From: Chlamydiota bacterium
GTDB taxonomy: Bacteria > Chlamydiota > Chlamydiia > Chlamydiales > Simkaniaceae
Direction of reading: 5' to 3'
Assembly: GCA_021772295.1 (NCBI GenBank)
Contig: JAJFMG010000006.1
Coordinates: 1 to 6,746, forward strand
Length of the DNA stretch: 6,746 nt
The position numbers and the translations under genes were made by a program. The number at the start of each line of letters is the position of its first letter. Position 1 is the stretch's first letter. The notes under the pieces were generated by a model, which saw only the letters and a program-made list of their open reading frames with translations, was not told the origin of the DNA and ran no database searches. Of the stretch, positions 5,301 through 6,746 are shown piece by piece.

Positions 5301-6746
5301 AGTTTGTACAGAGCTTTGAACTGCATCTACAAAAGCTTGTTTAGTATTACTTGCGTCGTCAGCTAAATGGTTTTCTGCCCAATAAAGTTTGAAAAGAGAG
5401 TCTTCTGGTGAGTCAGAATATGGAAATGCAATTCCATTTAAGTAGGGTAGGTTATCTCTTGATAAATCTAACATTGAATTAACAATTCTTGTAATTGCTG
5501 TTAGATCACCACTTTCAATCGCAGTATGAATTTGAGAAACAAGTGCATTAAAAGCATTTCTAAGCGCTGGTGGGACATCAGGCGATTGAGTTATGTAAGT
5601 ATTCACATAATCAATTATCGGTATAAGTGAAAATCCAGCAAATTGAGTAAAAGCTTGTCCCGAATAATTTTGTACTGCTTGCAATCCAATAGATAAAAGC
5701 GATGTAAATTGCCCTTGTTCATTCGTAGTGTTTTCAGTAGAGCCACCACTTAGTAAGCCTATTCCTGCATTTATTACAGTACTGATCATGCCAGGTTGAT
5801 TAGCTTCTTCGGATGGAGATGGCGCAAGATCTGTCGTTTCAGCTCTGTTTTCTCTTGCCCTGTTTGTAGTTTCGTCCCTTCTTCTTCCAGGCCCTAATAG
5901 GCGTTGAACTCCATTGCCTAATAAATTGGAGGCTTTGTCTTTTGTGGCATCTAATAAATCGTTGGCTTTGTTATTTGCAGCTGTTTGTGCGCTCAATCCT
6001 AAGCGAAATGGGAGGCCCTCTTCACGTGCAATTATCATTAGGAAGTTATCTAAAACAGCAGGGTCGATGGTTGCATTCTCTAAACAAGCACTTAGATAAT
6101 CTGCTAACCCAGGATTTCGATTCTGATTTAGAAGTTCTTCGAGAAGGGGATTAGTTTCTTCCGCTGAAGCGTTGTTTGTTATCAGGGTTTTTAGAGTTGA
6201 TACTTTATGATGTAGAATAGCTCCATCTGTTGTAGGTCCATTTAAAGCGCTATCGGCTTTAATCGCTACGAATTCGCTTATGGCGTTGGTAATACAGTTG
6301 TTTCTAAAAAAGTTTATGACTTTGTCACTATATCTATAAGCCAGCAATGTAGTCAAAGGGGAAGTAGAAAGCAATACGCCTCCTATTGCGTAACATGCAG
6401 GTACCACATTTCCTGTTGCAACTATTGAAGTTGTTAAAGTCGTGGTAGCAATTGCACCAATCATTTTGTAATCAATTGGTCTTTGTGGCGAACAACGATC
6501 TTGTAGATCTCCATTGTTTATTGCTTCAGAGTCTTGGGATAGTTCAGATGAAGTATCGAAGAAAACATCACTTTCCTCAGATTCAGATGAAGCATCAAAG
6601 AAAATATCATCGTCCCCTGATAAAGAGGGTGAGGTTTCGATATTACCAAGATCACTGCTATTCGAAATGACTTCATTTACAATAGGATCAGTTAAATTGT
6701 GTTTTAAACCTTCTTGAGTGTGATGAGCTTCTGTAGAACCAGCTGT
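2367..6746 (-). CDS. Giant Inc-like membrane protein, putative secreted effector, 5'-partial
   Basis: At least 1459 residues are visible; the frame is open through the right edge with no ATG, GTG or TTG in its first 94 codons, so the start lies outside. Numbering from the first visible residue: 1-94 acidic, Ser-rich, with two FFD[AT]SSE copies (48-55, 61-68); 96-137 two-lobed hydrophobic hairpin; 284-318 Arg/Glu/Pro-rich linker; 609-689 aromatic block with CGC (622-624) and several Trp; 815-834 further hydrophobic stretch; 899-904 six Asn; from about 905 to the end mostly helical, Thr/Asn/Glu/Lys-rich, possibly coiled coil. I do not recognise the family and see no enzymatic motif. A short N-terminal segment before a two-lobed hydrophobic hairpin is how chlamydial Inc proteins look; these are type III secreted and sit in the inclusion membrane with both ends in host cytosol. 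That role is inferred. The first ATG (6464) has no Shine-Dalgarno. The TAA at 2367-2369 is followed by a 65-base gap to the Nudix gene. Confidence 0.85.
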   Translation of the reverse strand, partial: TAGSTEAHHTQEGLKHNLTDPIVNEVISNSSDLGNIETSPSLSGDDDIFFDASSESEESDVFFDTSSELSQDSEAINNGDLQDRCSPQRPIDYKMIGAIATTTLTTSIVATGNVVPACYAIGGVLLSTSPLTTLLAYRYSDKVINFFRNNCITNAISEFVAIKADSALNGPTTDGAILHHKVSTLKTLITNNASAEETNPLLEELLNQNRNPGLADYLSACLENATIDPAVLDNFLMIIAREEGLPFRLGLSAQTAANNKANDLLDATKDKASNLLGNGVQRLLGPGRRRDETTNRARENRAETTDLAPSPSEEANQPGMISTVINAGIGLLSGGSTENTTNEQGQFTSLLSIGLQAVQNYSGQAFTQFAGFSLIPIIDYVNTYITQSPDVPPALRNAFNALVSQIHTAIESGDLTAITRIVNSMLDLSRDNLPYLNGIAFPYSDSPEDSLFKLYWAENHLADDASNTKQAFVDAVQSSVQTDLNENLRNQVDTSSANAMFSSLITLDSNRYTPYLSFYENIDNLQFENPAHVLNPSVGLSEQLNALDPALAEVTLVNLARDVDIDNFVEITNQLRETRKIQQDARDEITGTPTERVNQEQTKLKLNSKMKAVFYSVYEYICGCDSTDYTYYDICNAVENSNDKEGTFYKGMTDALWNKSDLRWHRWILARTLLPVVWKITDFFVDHTADGLLGNIREELKSASRSSDSSITTPLRAVEGYLSAFAKAQQAYGESKGPLGSSQDTELTRRMLSPEYNDGLTQAEIYKATARCLSDDIPPFNFASKVGDFFNVFEWAERTPYGMEPSAIVKKSKQGIAYIIAATGLIPQGITWVFEKISHRIVRYAASWILESTIEKISESAQVSLQDDSELTLAIYEEIGKVLKLAFETMIDGEKTVGNNNNNNLKQEKRDVQALVKSFTEIIENGRNQTRTEMRNHFEGKSGILNSLKSTAEGAVLPGGIDTSVDLILNIYSKLIDDPRELQEQYANILSLINKIMTTRIEPKTGAALIAHRQDLTNKESLVKRYLHLILKQNVGDVVDDILTGGVSQEIRIAEQQLQDLTHMLYFDENDQPRNLFESWKQSLENSSDNPNLIKNLINETAKLQTAITTTESTTNDFDNNLRNTLREKIGPFIQRLYAFSTLLNDLERSIVSNDITTNTNEPLKTIKKSCDEIINIANTNNLDPLDPLIRRIKVSLEDASEYFERAGLSPQIKPHVTAMENSLTTIQENNATLEMLSSLTLNDEASSLSSFIRAKRSQLANDTATNRKKVTSEYNACVAYVKNASRPKNTPNPTALDERELLKNLESINTCSNGKDLSAFKNTIYRTIEEISAACNSQTANSNNTIIRKANALHAFTASQIGQFTTQMNTTTESITHLRESCLKSLTDLSATEIEPKISSLNINLVPDLISKKAKSTAVSMLESLAEEGIQVVTGSNPIKAGIPLAIQREYLRIKGAS
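4035..4052. repeat. (ATT)6 trinucleotide repeat encoding six Asn
   Basis: Six perfect ATT units on the plus strand are read as AAT x6 in the giant minus-strand gene, giving Asn 899-904 of the visible protein. They fall between a helical segment ending MIDGEKTVG and a charged one beginning LKQEKRD. Unit changes by slippage would keep the frame and only lengthen or shorten a polar hinge. Confidence 0.9.
4245..4304 (-). other. Central hydrophobic segment of the giant protein
   Basis: Residues 815-834 of the visible protein (GIAYIIAATGLIPQGITWVF) lack charges and are long enough to cross a membrane once. They are preceded by KKSKQ and followed by an amphipathic stretch with basic residues (EKISHRIVRYAASWILES). 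It could be a third membrane segment, a membrane-lying helix or a buried core helix; a Pro and two Gly make a straight spanning helix less certain. Confidence 0.4.
6336..6461 (-). other. Two-lobed hydrophobic domain (Inc-like hairpin)
   Basis: Residues 96-137 of the visible giant protein carry no charged residue. A first lobe (IGAIATTTLTTSIVATG) and a second (YAIGGVLLSTSPLTTLLAY) are split by a short turn containing NVVPAC. The stretch is flanked by RPIDYK before and RYSDK after. About 40-60 residues of closely paired hydrophobic helices is the defining feature of chlamydial Inc proteins. It could also be an ordinary helical hairpin in an unrelated membrane protein; many Ser/Thr make the lobes only moderately hydrophobic. 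Confidence 0.65.
6543..6609 (-). repeat. Tandem duplication encoding twin FFAT-like acidic motifs
   Basis: Bases 6543-6570 and 6582-6609 match at 25 of 28 positions, offset by 39 bases (13 codons). They encode D-[I/V]-F-F-D-[A/T]-S-S-E twice, at residues 47-55 and 60-68 of the visible giant protein. The first copy follows GDDD and the second follows ESEESD, so each Phe pair has an acidic flank. Ser43, Ser54 and Thr65 fit the S/T-x-x-D/E pattern of protein kinase CK2 sites. The core agrees with the FFAT consensus (EFFDAxE) at F2, F3, D4 and, in the first copy, A5; it departs at position 1 (I/V for E) and position 7 (S, with E one residue later). The repeat is certain; VAP binding is a hypothesis. 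Confidence 0.8.

Noticed and set aside
5914..6154. Two overlapping short plus-strand frames
   Set aside because: They overlap each other in different frames and are antisense to the giant gene.
6465..6717. Plus-strand reading frames at 6452-6670 and 6514-6717
   Set aside because: They lie antisense to the open minus frame of the giant gene, have no Shine-Dalgarno that I can see, and give Ser/Lys-rich low-complexity products that mirror the acidic repeat.

Overview
The window is AT-rich bacterial DNA with densely packed genes. It holds the ends of two partial genes and two complete genes. The best guess for the source is a chlamydia-like intracellular bacterium (order Chlamydiales, one of the environmental or amoeba-associated families). 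The main reason is the giant minus-strand gene: an acidic/Ser-rich N-terminal segment, then a two-lobed hydrophobic hairpin, then a very long predicted-helical region, which is the layout of chlamydial inclusion-membrane (Inc) proteins. The assignment is an inference; no rRNA or other taxonomic marker is present.

Layout. Positions 1-726 (+) hold the C-terminal two thirds of a family 9 glycosyltransferase (heptosyltransferase-like), open at the left edge. Its last 20 bases overlap, tail to tail, the end of a minus-strand gene (707-1804) encoding a stand-alone BioD-like P-loop ATPase plus DRTGG domain, i.e. the regulatory N-terminal half of long phosphotransacetylases without the catalytic half. 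Upstream of it on the same strand, sharing a 4-base ATGA stop/start overlap, is a Nudix hydrolase (1801-2301) with a perfect Nudix box and a clear Shine-Dalgarno. A 65-base gap separates this pair from the end of the giant gene (2367-6746, minus), which is open through the right edge: at least 1459 residues are visible and its start lies outside the window.

The most interesting signal is in the first ~95 visible residues of the giant protein. The first ATG in this frame (6464) has no Shine-Dalgarno, and the reading frame stays open for 94 more codons upstream. In that upstream part, just before the hydrophobic hairpin, is a recent tandem duplication encoding two copies of [I/V]FFD[A/T]SSE in an acidic, Ser-rich tract. 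These resemble FFAT motifs, which bind the ER proteins VAPA/VAPB; Chlamydia trachomatis IncV uses two such motifs beside phosphorylated serines to tether the inclusion to the ER. If the resemblance is functional, this protein would be a very large candidate ER-tethering effector.

The Nudix and BioD-like genes look like one translationally coupled housekeeping or metabolic-regulation unit. The glycosyltransferase belongs to an envelope-sugar pathway. Nothing in the sequence ties either to the giant protein functionally. No RNA genes, insertion sequences, CRISPR arrays or convincing terminators were seen, and no gene-free stretch exceeds about 65 bases.
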